Positions 1-6,714 of a stretch of DNA of 23,436 nt are shown here, one piece after another. Position 1 is the first letter of the stretch, and each line of letters opens with the position of its first letter. Origin of the DNA: CBFGTV01 sp965652145 (GTDB lineage Bacteria; Bacillota; Clostridia; Peptostreptococcales; Natronincolaceae); contig CBFGTV010000054.1 of the NCBI GenBank assembly GCA_965652145.1, positions 1 to 23,436 on the forward strand, given 5' to 3'. The notes beneath the pieces were generated by a model that worked only from the letters and a program-made list of their open reading frames with translations, was not told where the DNA came from and did not search any database. The translations under genes were made by a program, and so were the position numbers.

Positions 1-97
1 GTTTCAAATATTGCGTTTCACTTTACAAAATGGCATCTCGCCTTTCATTTAAGTCATAATAATAAGCGAAATCTTTAATAGTACACGAAAAAATTAC

Positions 98-123
98 AAA
101 TTTAGCTATATATATCTAAATTT
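98..123. repeat. AT-only near-perfect palindrome
   Basis: AAATTTAG at 98-105 is mirrored by CTAAATTT at 116-123. The centre, TATATATA at 107-114, is itself a palindrome, so only one base pair in 26 mismatches (106/115). It could be a protein-binding dyad or an AT-rich hairpin. No gene in the window is close enough to assign it to. Confidence 0.45.
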
Positions 124-426
124 ACCCATTATTTTAGATTATTCTACATATGGTTTCATTTTCCTTTAAAAAAATAATAATTGTATTTTGTATTCCAAAG
201 CAAAATAAAAAATGCTATAATTTTTAGATTTTTCTGTTTATTTTATATTGCTGATGGTATATAATGAATATAAATAGAATCCGGTAGCTCCCTGCCAATC
301 ATAGCTTTAAAATGAACAATGAAGTTTTATGTATTTCAGTTTTTTCCAATACCCTGCGTTATTGAAAAGGCAAGCTAGATAAGAGAGCTATATGAAATCT
401 AACCAATTTCCAGGGTGCTGGCCTAA

Positions 427-554
427 CCTTACGGCGATAGTTTAAAGGAATATTTTATTTCAAGGAAGGATGCTGATCATATCGTATGATTAATACCGAG
501 CCACCAAAAACAGAAGATGATTGGCACAGCTACTTCCGACTCTATTTACAATAA
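427..554 (+). pseudogene. possible remnant of a plus-strand gene
   Basis: Two short plus-strand frames have protein-like composition. Bases 427-489 (no start codon) encode 20 residues ending in KDADHIV. Bases 486-554 encode 22 residues ending in DDWHSYFRLYLQ, starting at an ATG that overlaps the first stop as ATGA. The second stop sits directly on the hairpin at 553-590, as the tail of a real gene would. No good ribosome site is present (a GGAAGG lies 16 bases from the ATG). This may be the frameshifted end of a lost gene, or chance; I do not recognise the protein. Confidence 0.2.
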
Positions 555-590
555 ACGGGTACTCATATCAAGAATAAGGGGTACCCGTTT
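553..590. terminator. hairpin, possible bidirectional terminator
   Basis: AAACGGGTAC (553-562) pairs perfectly with GTACCCGTTT (581-590) around an 18-base loop. The 10-bp stem lies about 70 bases beyond the minus-strand stop of the secreted peptide gene and directly at the end of the short plus-strand frame. T-richness after the stem is modest on both strands, so it could serve either or both. Confidence 0.5.
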
Positions 591-660
591 AATTTCTGTG
601 AAATCCTAACCATGGCTGGTTTACCATCCAGTTATTAGCCAAAAGTCTTTACGCTGCTGT

Positions 661-855
661 TCACTCAGGCATTGGGTCAGGATTCCCCATTGGCCCGGGA
701 ATAGTATGGGGTAGCCCACCTTCGGCTACAATTATCACCCTTCCCTCGTAATTGGGGTTATCCCTTGAAACAGCTTGAATTGGAGAAATAGCAACTACAA
801 CTAAAGAAATTAATAATACCATTAATACCGTTGCTGCCATTAGACCTCTTTTCAT
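661..855 (-). CDS. small secreted peptide, candidate RRNPP pheromone precursor
   Basis: A 64-residue protein. The first two residues after Met are basic (KR), followed by a hydrophobic stretch of about 22 residues and a plausible signal-peptidase region (SPIQA then VSRDN, residues 25-33). A polar, proline-rich tail of about 33 residues follows, with several prolines in its last 14. An AGGAGGG ribosome site lies just before the ATG. The gene begins 24 bases after the stop of the XRE/TPR regulator on the same strand and is most likely co-transcribed with it. Known RRNPP systems (PlcR/PapR, NprR/NprX, clostridial Qsr/Qsp) encode the signal as a short exported pro-peptide right after the receptor. 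The position, size and export signal fit that pattern; the pheromone role is inferred and the mature sequence cannot be read off. Confidence 0.7.
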   Translation of the reverse strand: MKRGLMAATVLMVLLISLVVVAISPIQAVSRDNPNYEGRVIIVAEGGLPHTIPGPMGNPDPMPE

Positions 856-879
856 AGCCTTCCCTCCTGAGCTTGAAGC

Positions 880-2205
880 TTAATTAAAAATGGCAAATTG
901 TTCTCTTAGTTTTTTGGTGTATTCCTTACATTTTTCCTTATTATCCATATCGTTATACAAGTCCACATAGTAGGTATACAGTACTTGTTTTTTACCGGCA
1001 ATTTCCGACTCCTCCGATAGAATGACTTCCTCAGCCTGTCTAATATATGCCTCAGCCTGCTGGTAATCCTTTAATTCCAAGTACACCTCTGTAAAAAGAA
1101 AACAGGTATCGATTAGTCCCTCATTCAAGTCCATCTCCTTTGAAATGCTATGGATCTCCTTCAAGGTTTCAATGGCCTCGGGGTAGGCTTCCACTGCTCT
1201 ATAATATTCGGCCAACTGTAACAGGATATTGGGTAGGTATGCCTTGGCAATTTGTTTTTTTAATGTAATGGCCAATTGAATATACTGATAGGCCTTGTGA
1301 AAATCTCCTCTGATGCGATATAAAATTGATAAATTGGCATAAAGCAGTGCCTGGGTATCGTTATGCAGCTGATCCTTTCTGAAAACCAGCAGGTTCAATA
1401 TTTTTTCTGCCTTGTCTAAATTACCGATATTCCGGTAGATGGTCGATTCAATCAGCAATAGATTGTTCATTAGCCGTGGTTTGGTTTTTCCTGTATCCAT
1501 CCCCCGGAATTTTCTGAGCATTTGTAAAGCCTGCTGGTACTTTCCATGCTTGTAATAGGTTAAAATTAGATTATGGATGGCATCAAGCTTGATATGGTTA
1601 CTAATGTTTTGCTGTACGGCGGTTTCGTAGGCTCGAGAATAGTAAACAATGGCCGTTTCTAAATACAAAAGCATATAGTTGCATTTCCCAATCTCGTTAT
1701 ACAGTTTTGCGGTTTCATGATAATTTCTATTGATTAAGTTATATTCCAGAACCTGATTAAAGCAGGCAAGGGCCTTTTTATACTGATATTTTTTATAATG
1801 GTACTGACCTTGCCGATAAAGCACTTCATGGTAAACGGAGTCTAATCCATAGTTCTTTGCCAATTGGCCGATATATTGAAAGATGGATTCAAAGTCTTGT
1901 TCTTCAACACCTTTTGTTTCTTTTAAGTGCCGCAGCCCTTCAAGCTCCCTGGAAATGTACCGAGCAACCTGCTGCCCTTCAGATTCCATCAAATATTCCG
2001 GTGTAATAGCCTTTCCCAGGGGCCTATAATAATGATTAAGACGAGTAGAGATGATTTTGGCCGAGTCCAGGGTGAGCTTACGCTTCCCATTTTCAATCAT
2101 ACTAATTAGGCTTCTTGTCAATAAATCATTTGCCAAATCCCCCTGATTCAGGCCCAGGTCTTTTCTTAGCCTTCTAATCTTTTCCCCAGGCGATAATATC
2201 TCCAT
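880..2205 (-). CDS. XRE-family HTH / TPR regulator, RRNPP-type peptide receptor candidate
   Basis: A 441-residue cytoplasmic protein. Residues about 7-62 form a lambda-repressor-type helix-turn-helix (GEKIRRLRKDLGLNQGDLA, then SMIENGKRKLTLDSAKII). From about residue 120 to the end I count eight helical TPR-like repeats with the usual A/G/Y spacing, for example YKKALACFNQVLEY, YLETAIVYYSRAYETA and DYQQAEAYIRQAEEVI. HTH plus C-terminal TPR array at 400-450 residues is the layout of the PlcR/NprR/PrgX side of the RRNPP family, in which a re-imported peptide binds the TPR groove. The start is fixed by GGAGGGGGAT just upstream. The secreted peptide gene follows immediately. Ligand, targets and sign of regulation are unknown. 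Confidence 0.85.
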   Translation of the reverse strand: MEILSPGEKIRRLRKDLGLNQGDLANDLLTRSLISMIENGKRKLTLDSAKIISTRLNHYYRPLGKAITPEYLMESEGQQVARYISRELEGLRHLKETKGVEEQDFESIFQYIGQLAKNYGLDSVYHEVLYRQGQYHYKKYQYKKALACFNQVLEYNLINRNYHETAKLYNEIGKCNYMLLYLETAIVYYSRAYETAVQQNISNHIKLDAIHNLILTYYKHGKYQQALQMLRKFRGMDTGKTKPRLMNNLLLIESTIYRNIGNLDKAEKILNLLVFRKDQLHNDTQALLYANLSILYRIRGDFHKAYQYIQLAITLKKQIAKAYLPNILLQLAEYYRAVEAYPEAIETLKEIHSISKEMDLNEGLIDTCFLFTEVYLELKDYQQAEAYIRQAEEVILSEESEIAGKKQVLYTYYVDLYNDMDNKEKCKEYTKKLREQFAIFN

Positions 2206-2257
2206 ACTTTATCCCCCTCCAGATAAAAAGTAACTCATTTTTTATCATTTTTTTAAT

Positions 2258-2287
2258 CTTATAACCCATTTATATCGTTTTTATCAA
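2258..2287 (-). promoter_or_regulatory. promoter candidate for the XRE/TPR regulator
   Basis: Read on the minus strand, TTGATA (2282-2287) and TATAAG (2258-2263) are 18 bases apart, about 50 bases before the regulator start. Both boxes are one or two bases off consensus. GATAAAAA-like repeats overlap and flank this promoter on the same strand. Confidence 0.4.
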
Positions 2288-2412
2288 TTAACCGCCATTA
2301 ATTTCAGATTGATGTAACAAATATATGGTTAGTTTTATTAATTCAATACTATCAAAATTTTCCATTGAAATCAATTAATTTCAAAGGGGAATCTTTTTGT
2401 TTAATCCAATAA

Positions 2413-2496
2413 AAGGTCCCTATTCTTTGACGCTTTTTAGTATCAGCAGACCTTACTCGTACACTGATTTTTTGCATCATATATGATAGGGACCTT
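2413..2496. repeat. 11-bp inverted repeat with nested palindrome
   Basis: AAGGTCCCTAT (2413-2423) and ATAGGGACCTT (2486-2496) match perfectly as inverted repeats 62 bases apart. The right arm overlaps a second perfect palindrome, ATCATATATGAT (2476-2487). The element begins 28 bases beyond the stop of the 36-residue peptide gene and could end its transcript or form a structured RNA. Confidence 0.5.
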
Positions 2497-2524
2497 AACA
2501 ATTATTCTTTTTACCAGGTATTCC

Positions 2525-2635
2525 TTACGACTGGTTATCTTTTTTCATTTCATCATTGGACTTTTTAATCAGTATAAAACTTCCAATACAAAATAATACA
2601 AATATTACAATCACAACAACTACATCAAGGGACAT
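2525..2635 (-). CDS. 36-residue single-span membrane peptide (type I toxin-like)
   Basis: This reading frame encodes MSLD, a run of about 19 hydrophobic residues (VVVVIVIFVLFCIGSFILI), then a polar, charged tail KKSNDEMKKDNQS. That is one membrane span with a basic residue pair at the boundary. GGGAGG (2646-2651) lies 10 bases before the ATG, so the frame has a proper ribosome site. Five of its six bases are buried in the 3' arm of a perfect 16-bp hairpin (2647-2688). Short hydrophobic peptides with hidden ribosome sites are typical of type I toxins (BsrG, TxpA, Fst classes), but the same shape occurs in small regulatory membrane proteins such as KdpF-like subunits. I cannot assign a family; the toxin reading is inference. 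Confidence 0.6.
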   Translation of the reverse strand: MSLDVVVVIVIFVLFCIGSFILIKKSNDEMKKDNQS

Positions 2636-2646
2636 GGCCTACTTAC

Positions 2647-2688
2647 CTCCCTTCCATTGCTTTTTGGGTTATAAGCAATGGAAGGGAG
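2647..2688 (-). promoter_or_regulatory. 16-bp hairpin sequestering the Shine-Dalgarno of the 36-residue gene
   Basis: CTCCCTTCCATTGCTT (2647-2662) and AAGCAATGGAAGGGAG (2673-2688) are perfect inverted repeats with a 10-base loop. In the minus-strand transcript the second arm contains most of GGGAGG, the ribosome site for the ATG at 2635. No T-run follows on either strand, so it does not look like an intrinsic terminator. It should block ribosome access unless opened by an RNA, a protein or processing. Confidence 0.7.
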
Positions 2689-3040
2689 CCTTAAACCTGC
2701 TCATATGTTGATGTGGGTTAATAAGCGCCCTTAAGGTTAAGTTTAACCGGGAAAGAATTCGGCTATTTCGTATGGGATCAAAGGGCGGCTTATGATCAGT
2801 CATTGCTTTTAAGGTGATATTAATAAACAATATTACGTGGGATGCGATCTGAAATAATTGGTATATCTCCTGAATTTGTTTAGACTCATTCATGATTATT
2901 GGAACTTCCAGCCGGTTATTAATCAAGAAGTATTCCTTGTTATATTCTTGAGTGAATCGATCTATAGGAGCTTCATTTTCATAGGAGGTAATTTGAAAAA
3001 AAAGGGACAAAATCAAAAATATAATAATCATTTTACTCAT
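2669..3040 (-). CDS. hypothetical small secreted or membrane-anchored protein
   Basis: An open frame of 123 residues from the ATG at 3040. It starts MSKMIIIFLILSLFFQITSY, like a signal peptide or anchor, and continues with an unremarkable polar region rich in I, N and R. The frame is open farther upstream to a GTG at 3127, but that start has no ribosome site; the ATG at 3040 has none obvious either. The last codons run into the 16-bp hairpin in front of the 36-residue gene. No family is recognised. The hydrophobic N-terminus argues for a real exported product; the missing ribosome site and odd C-terminus argue for a decayed gene or chance frame. Confidence 0.35.
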   Translation of the reverse strand: MSKMIIIFLILSLFFQITSYENEAPIDRFTQEYNKEYFLINNRLEVPIIMNESKQIQEIYQLFQIASHVILFINITLKAMTDHKPPFDPIRNSRILSRLNLTLRALINPHQHMSRFKAPFHCL

Positions 3041-3144
3041 AAGATAATTCTTTTGTCGGCTGATCACTGTTTTTTCCCCTTCCCCAAAATATATACTAAT
3101 TATATCAAGAATATAGGAAATAGCCACTGAATATTTTGGTAAAG

Positions 3145-3915
3145 TTACTTAATTTTATATATTTGCTTTGGCTGCTTTAAAGTACTAATAATTGGTTCGA
3201 TCTGATCTTGAGGATAAAGGATATTTCTACGATTTGAGATTTCATTTAATTCAAGTTTCAATTCCTGGATGACGGCATCGAGATCAATGGGTAAAATATC
3301 CTGAAGGGATTGAAGAAGCTCCCTTGTAAAATGAACTCTAAACTGGCTAAAGGCAGGGTTATAGGTTAAAATAAAGGCACTGAACCTTCCAATATCCTTT
3401 TCTCTGTTACCCGTTCGACTATTTTCAAAATCAATTCCGTAAAGCTTATCACCATAAATGAAATTTCTAAGGTTCATATCCCCCTTAATATAATCCTTTT
3501 TACTCCACTTCTTCATAGCCCGGTAAAAATCACTTAACCATTGGGTTAATTCCCAGACAATGGTGTTGGAATAGCCCCTGAGAGTGTCGGCTGAATCATT
3601 TTCCTGCCTCAAAATTGTATCTAGCAGTACTTCTCCCTGTATATATTCCATGATGATCAAATTGTTGCTTTTAAAATATACCGTTGGAACTGCCAGTCCT
3701 TCTTCCCTTAGGCTCGTCAGTATATCAGCCTCTTTATTACAGCTCCAGTTAGATTGCTTATACTGTTTAACAACAATATCCTTTTTCTGCCCCTGATGAT
3801 CATAGGTTTTAATCCAGATAACATCATTTTTTTTACTATAAAATTTTTCCTGTATCTGCATCGATTCGACATTGTACATTTCATAGAACTTCTCTGGTAT
3901 TCTCATGATTTTCAC
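3145..3915 (-). CDS. APH/RIO-like small-molecule or protein kinase
   Basis: A 256-residue soluble protein with a minimal eukaryotic-like kinase fold. It has a beta-strand lysine in DIVVKQY (K50), a helix glutamate in NKEADIL (E62), a hinge region IIMEYIQGE (87-95), a catalytic loop KGDMNLRNF with D146 and N151, and the metal-binding aspartate of GIDFEN (D162). The loop lacks the usual His two residues before the Asp (KGD in place of HGD), as some RIO-related and choline-kinase-like proteins do. The substrate is unknown. The listed start is a GTG; an in-frame ATG three codons later (3906), preceded by GGTG, is an alternative. An 8-bp inverted repeat (3933-3940 with 3965-3972) lies just upstream. 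Confidence 0.7.
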   Translation of the reverse strand: MKIMRIPEKFYEMYNVESMQIQEKFYSKKNDVIWIKTYDHQGQKKDIVVKQYKQSNWSCNKEADILTSLREEGLAVPTVYFKSNNLIIMEYIQGEVLLDTILRQENDSADTLRGYSNTIVWELTQWLSDFYRAMKKWSKKDYIKGDMNLRNFIYGDKLYGIDFENSRTGNREKDIGRFSAFILTYNPAFSQFRVHFTRELLQSLQDILPIDLDAVIQELKLELNEISNRRNILYPQDQIEPIISTLKQPKQIYKIK

Positions 3916-4053
3916 CCATCTCTATTGTAATATTTACTCCTTGTTTATGTAAGCTGATTTCCCAGGAGTAAATTGTTAAATTTTTATCTATACCATTTTT
4001 CTTCTACAATAGATTTTATTTTCCTGCCAAATTAATAAGAATTCTTCTACGGA

Positions 4054-5145
4054 TTATTCCAAGGGCCTTCCCGCATCAGGGGGCCTTCGCCACTTAGGCA
4101 GCAGTTCGAGTTTTTGCATGGTTAATAATAATATTAAAGCAATGGGCCCCAAGATCATCCCTGCAAACCCAATTAATCGTAAGCCGATATACATGGCTAG
4201 TAAAACACTCAGGGGATGAAAACCGATTTGGGTAGCCAGTACCTTGGGTTCTAAAAATCTGCGCAGGATAACGGTAATACCATAGATCACCCCTAGAAAA
4301 GCCGCAACAAGGTAATTCCCTTTAATAGTCTGCCAGACAATAATGGGAACAAATACCGTTCCTGTTCCTAAGACAGGCAGGGCATCCAAGAGACTTGCTG
4401 TAAGGGCAATTAACAGGGCAAATTCCATTCTTATAAGCAGCAGGCCAATACTGCAGACAATAAAGGTAGGAATCATTAATATAAGCTGAGCCTTAATATA
4501 GCCCCCTACTGCTAAAATTAAATCGTTTTTAATAATTGTCAGCTTCGGAAACCAGTCAGGGGGAATTTGCAGTTTAATAAAATTGTAGATAAGCTGTCGG
4601 TCTCTGGAAATTAAATAGGCCGATATAATGGCGACAATAGTAAAGATAATTAATTCTGGAACAATTGAAAGTGCACTAAAAAATGAACCTAAAAAAATAC
4701 TGAGCTGACCTGTTACCGCCTTAACAACTCCATCAAAGGCCGTCAGCATGGTCTGGGCAATGTCTGAAGGAATGAGGGTATAATAATCCTGTATTTCCTT
4801 CAAAATACTTTGCCCCCTCTCATATATCAGGTTGGCATATTCAGGCAAATATTGATATAAAGCCATCATCTGAAGGGTAATTAAGGTTCCGATGGTGGTG
4901 ATAATAGTCAAAACAAGGATTACGAAGAGTACCACACCAATTAAGCTGCTCAAGGCTCGTTTGATTCCCAACCTTCGCTGCATCCAGACGATTAGGGGTT
5001 CGATTAAGCCTGCCACCAACCACCCCAAAAGGAAGGGTAATGTCATTAACATTATTTTTCCACCCCAAAAAAATAATGTTAAAAAAATCAAGACTGCAAT
5101 CAATAATCTGATAAAATTAGGTAGGTAGTTTCGATAATCCTTCAT
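4054..5145 (-). CDS. ytvI: sporulation integral membrane protein YtvI (AI-2E transporter family, UPF0118)
   Basis: A 363-residue polytopic membrane protein with about eight hydrophobic segments. The paired N-terminal helices (12-50) are followed by a span near 65-90, a soluble stretch (about 95-150) and a C-terminal bundle. Diagnostic stretches include LTASLLDALPVLGTGTVF and RRFLEPKVLATQIGFHPL, typical of the AI-2E/PerM family. Length and sequence style match the clostridial and bacillary YtvI subgroup, named for its role in sporulation although its transport substrate is not established. GGAGG precedes the ATG. The upstream gene has its own terminator, so it is transcribed separately. Family membership is firm; the YtvI assignment within the family is likely. 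Confidence 0.8.
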   Translation of the reverse strand: MKDYRNYLPNFIRLLIAVLIFLTLFFWGGKIMLMTLPFLLGWLVAGLIEPLIVWMQRRLGIKRALSSLIGVVLFVILVLTIITTIGTLITLQMMALYQYLPEYANLIYERGQSILKEIQDYYTLIPSDIAQTMLTAFDGVVKAVTGQLSIFLGSFFSALSIVPELIIFTIVAIISAYLISRDRQLIYNFIKLQIPPDWFPKLTIIKNDLILAVGGYIKAQLILMIPTFIVCSIGLLLIRMEFALLIALTASLLDALPVLGTGTVFVPIIVWQTIKGNYLVAAFLGVIYGITVILRRFLEPKVLATQIGFHPLSVLLAMYIGLRLIGFAGMILGPIALILLLTMQKLELLPKWRRPPDAGRPLE

Positions 5146-5179
5146 GATCCTCCGATCCTTTCTTCATTTGCCCCATAGA

Positions 5180-5193
5180 TAATCAATTGATTA
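5180..5193. promoter_or_regulatory. 14-bp perfect palindrome upstream of ytvI
   Basis: TAATCAATTGATTA reads the same on both strands and lies 35 bases before the ytvI start, between the terminator of the upstream exporter gene and ytvI. It is a reasonable operator candidate, but no regulator can be named. Confidence 0.35.
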
Positions 5194-5204
5194 GAACCTG
5201 ATGA

Positions 5205-5244
5205 ATAGAAAAAGCTTACTGAAACTTGACAAGCAGTAAGCTTT
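5205..5244 (-). terminator. intrinsic terminator of the CNNM/CorC exporter gene
   Basis: On the minus strand an 11-bp perfect stem, AAAGCTTACTG with CAGTAAGCTTT (arms 5234-5244 and 5211-5221, 12-base loop), is followed by a T-rich tail. It sits 15 bases beyond the stop codon of the gene at 5260-6525. Confidence 0.8.
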
Positions 5245-5259
5245 AACCGTAATTCCTGA

Positions 5260-6525
5260 CTACGATGAGGTGGTTACCAGCCTCACCTTTTTAATACGAT
5301 TTCCCTCTATTTCTTCAAGCACTAGCTTAACATGCTGATAATTGACTGATTCACCTTTTTTCGGAAATCTGCCCAGCTCGCCGATGATGAAGCCCCCAAT
5401 GGAATCAAAATCCTCTGATTCCAAGTTAAGCCCAATCATTTCATTAACTAGCTCTATTTTTACATTTCCCTTCACTAAATATTCATGCTCACTGATCATT
5501 TCAAAGTCATTTTCCTGTTCATCATATTCGTCCTGAATATCCCCTACAATTTCTTCAATTAAATCCTCCATTGTAACAATACCTGCTGTTCCACCATATT
5601 CATCCAACACAATGGCCATATGGTTCTTATTTTTTTTCATCTCCTTAAACAGGTCTGCTACTTTCTTGTATTCAAAGGTAAAAAAGGCCTTTCTGAGATA
5701 ATCCCTAAGACAAAAGGTCTCCTTAATATCCTCCACTGTGAACAGATCTCTTACATTCAATACACCGATTATATTGTCAATTCCCTCATCATATACAGGA
5801 TATCGGGAAAGTTTCTCGTTTCTGATTAAGTTAATGGTTTCCTCATAATTTAAATTCACATCCAGGGCAATGATATCTGTCCTTTGAACCATCACATCTT
5901 TAATCTGGCTGTCTCCGAATTCAAAGACATTATAGATCATTTCCTTTTCGTCTACTTCTAATACCCCTTCCTCTTGACTGACGGTTACAACTGTCTTAAG
6001 CTCTTCTTCAGTAATGAAGGGGCGGTCATTATACCGATTGATACCCATTAATTTCATTAAGTTATCTGTAACGAAATTGAACACAATTACAATGGGACGC
6101 AAAACCATAACAATCCATGCCATGGGCCTACTGATCTTTAAGGAAATTGCCTCGGCATTTTGAGCAGCTAAAGACTTAGGTGTAATCTCAGAGAAAACCA
6201 GTACTGAAAAGGTCATGATCCCTGTGGCAATGGCCACACCATTATTTCCAAAGGCCTCCAGGGCAATAGAGGTTGCCAGGGCTGAAGCTGCTATGTTAAC
6301 AATATTGTTTCCCACCAAAATGGTTCCCAGGAGCTTATTTGGTTCATCCAACAGCTTAAAGACTGTCTCTGCACCATGAATTTTCTCATCAACCAGATGC
6401 CTCACCCTAATTTTGCTCAGAGACATAAGGGCCGTTTCTGAAGCCGAAAAAAAGGCAGATAGCATTAATAATAAGATTAAAACAAGTAGCTCCCACATGT
6501 GACTCGGGTCCAAGTTTAACCACAC
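5260..6525 (-). CDS. CNNM/CorC-family membrane ion exporter (HlyC/CorC type)
   Basis: A 421-residue protein with the standard order. A DUF21/CNNM transmembrane domain (about 8-195) holds FFSASETALMSLSKIRVRHL and LVFSEITPKSLAA. A CBS pair (about 205-330) contains DVMVQRTDIIALD and MAIVLDEYGGTAGIVTMEDL, and a CorC_HlyC domain (about 340-418) contains DSIGGFIIGELGRFPKKGE. Relatives such as MpfA/YhdP export magnesium and CorC proteins aid Mg or Co efflux; the ion here is inferred. The GTG at 6525 is only one base from AAGGAG, so the real start may be the in-frame TTG at 6513 (11-base spacing). A good minus-strand promoter lies at 6547-6574 and a terminator at 5205-5244, so the gene is monocistronic. 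Confidence 0.9.
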   Translation of the reverse strand: MWLNLDPSHMWELLVLILLLMLSAFFSASETALMSLSKIRVRHLVDEKIHGAETVFKLLDEPNKLLGTILVGNNIVNIAASALATSIALEAFGNNGVAIATGIMTFSVLVFSEITPKSLAAQNAEAISLKISRPMAWIVMVLRPIVIVFNFVTDNLMKLMGINRYNDRPFITEEELKTVVTVSQEEGVLEVDEKEMIYNVFEFGDSQIKDVMVQRTDIIALDVNLNYEETINLIRNEKLSRYPVYDEGIDNIIGVLNVRDLFTVEDIKETFCLRDYLRKAFFTFEYKKVADLFKEMKKNKNHMAIVLDEYGGTAGIVTMEDLIEEIVGDIQDEYDEQENDFEMISEHEYLVKGNVKIELVNEMIGLNLESEDFDSIGGFIIGELGRFPKKGESVNYQHVKLVLEEIEGNRIKKVRLVTTSS

Positions 6526-6546
6526 TCCTTAAATGTTTTTAAGAAT

Positions 6547-6574
6547 ATTATACCACAAATTTATACGCAAACAA
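6547..6574 (-). promoter_or_regulatory. sigma-A promoter of the CNNM/CorC exporter
   Basis: Minus strand TTGTTT (6569-6574), a 16-base spacer, then TATAAT (6547-6552) with an extended TGG before it. The predicted transcript starts about 15-25 bases before the possible start codons, consistent with a short leader. Confidence 0.65.
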
Positions 6575-6640
6575 CAATAACAATTTCACCGGGCCCATGG
6601 GCGTTTTGCACTATTTTAATCATATAAGGTCTTTCACTTA

Positions 6641-6669
6641 TTGATATGGTTATGGTACAATCTTACTAT
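6641..6669 (+). promoter_or_regulatory. sigma-A promoter of the acyltransferase gene
   Basis: TTGATA (6641-6646), 17 bases, TACTAT (6664-6669). The transcript would start near 6676, which excludes the upstream in-frame ATG at 6646 and supports translation from 6715. A GCCCATGGGC palindrome (6593-6602) lies between this promoter and the divergent one. Confidence 0.55.
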
Positions 6670-6714
6670 TCATCACAGTTTCTTTCATTTCAATCGGAGG
6701 GGAGTTTAACGATC

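Larger units (their letters stand above)
1..660. other. AT-rich intergenic region at window edge
   Basis: I see no convincing gene in this stretch. The first 300 bases are very AT-rich and hold a near-perfect 26-base palindrome at 98-123. Bases 415-554 contain short plus-strand frames that look like a decayed coding sequence (separate entry), ending at a hairpin at 553-590. No tRNA, rRNA or insertion-sequence end was recognised. Confidence 0.6.
2206..2524. other. intergenic region with promoter and inverted repeats
   Basis: This stretch separates the RRNPP-type regulator from the 36-residue membrane peptide, both on the minus strand. It holds a promoter candidate (2258-2287), repeated GATAAAAA-like units at about 2236-2290 that could serve autoregulation, and an 11-bp inverted repeat enclosing 62 bases (2413-2496). 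I see no further reading frame worth calling. Confidence 0.5.

Noticed and set aside
1927..2109. 60-residue plus-strand frame inside the XRE/TPR regulator
   Set aside because: Antisense shadow of a clear gene; no ribosome site.
2858..3130. 90-residue plus-strand frame opposite the hypothetical secreted protein
   Set aside because: No ribosome site and AT-driven composition; the minus-strand frame at least has a signal-like N-terminus.
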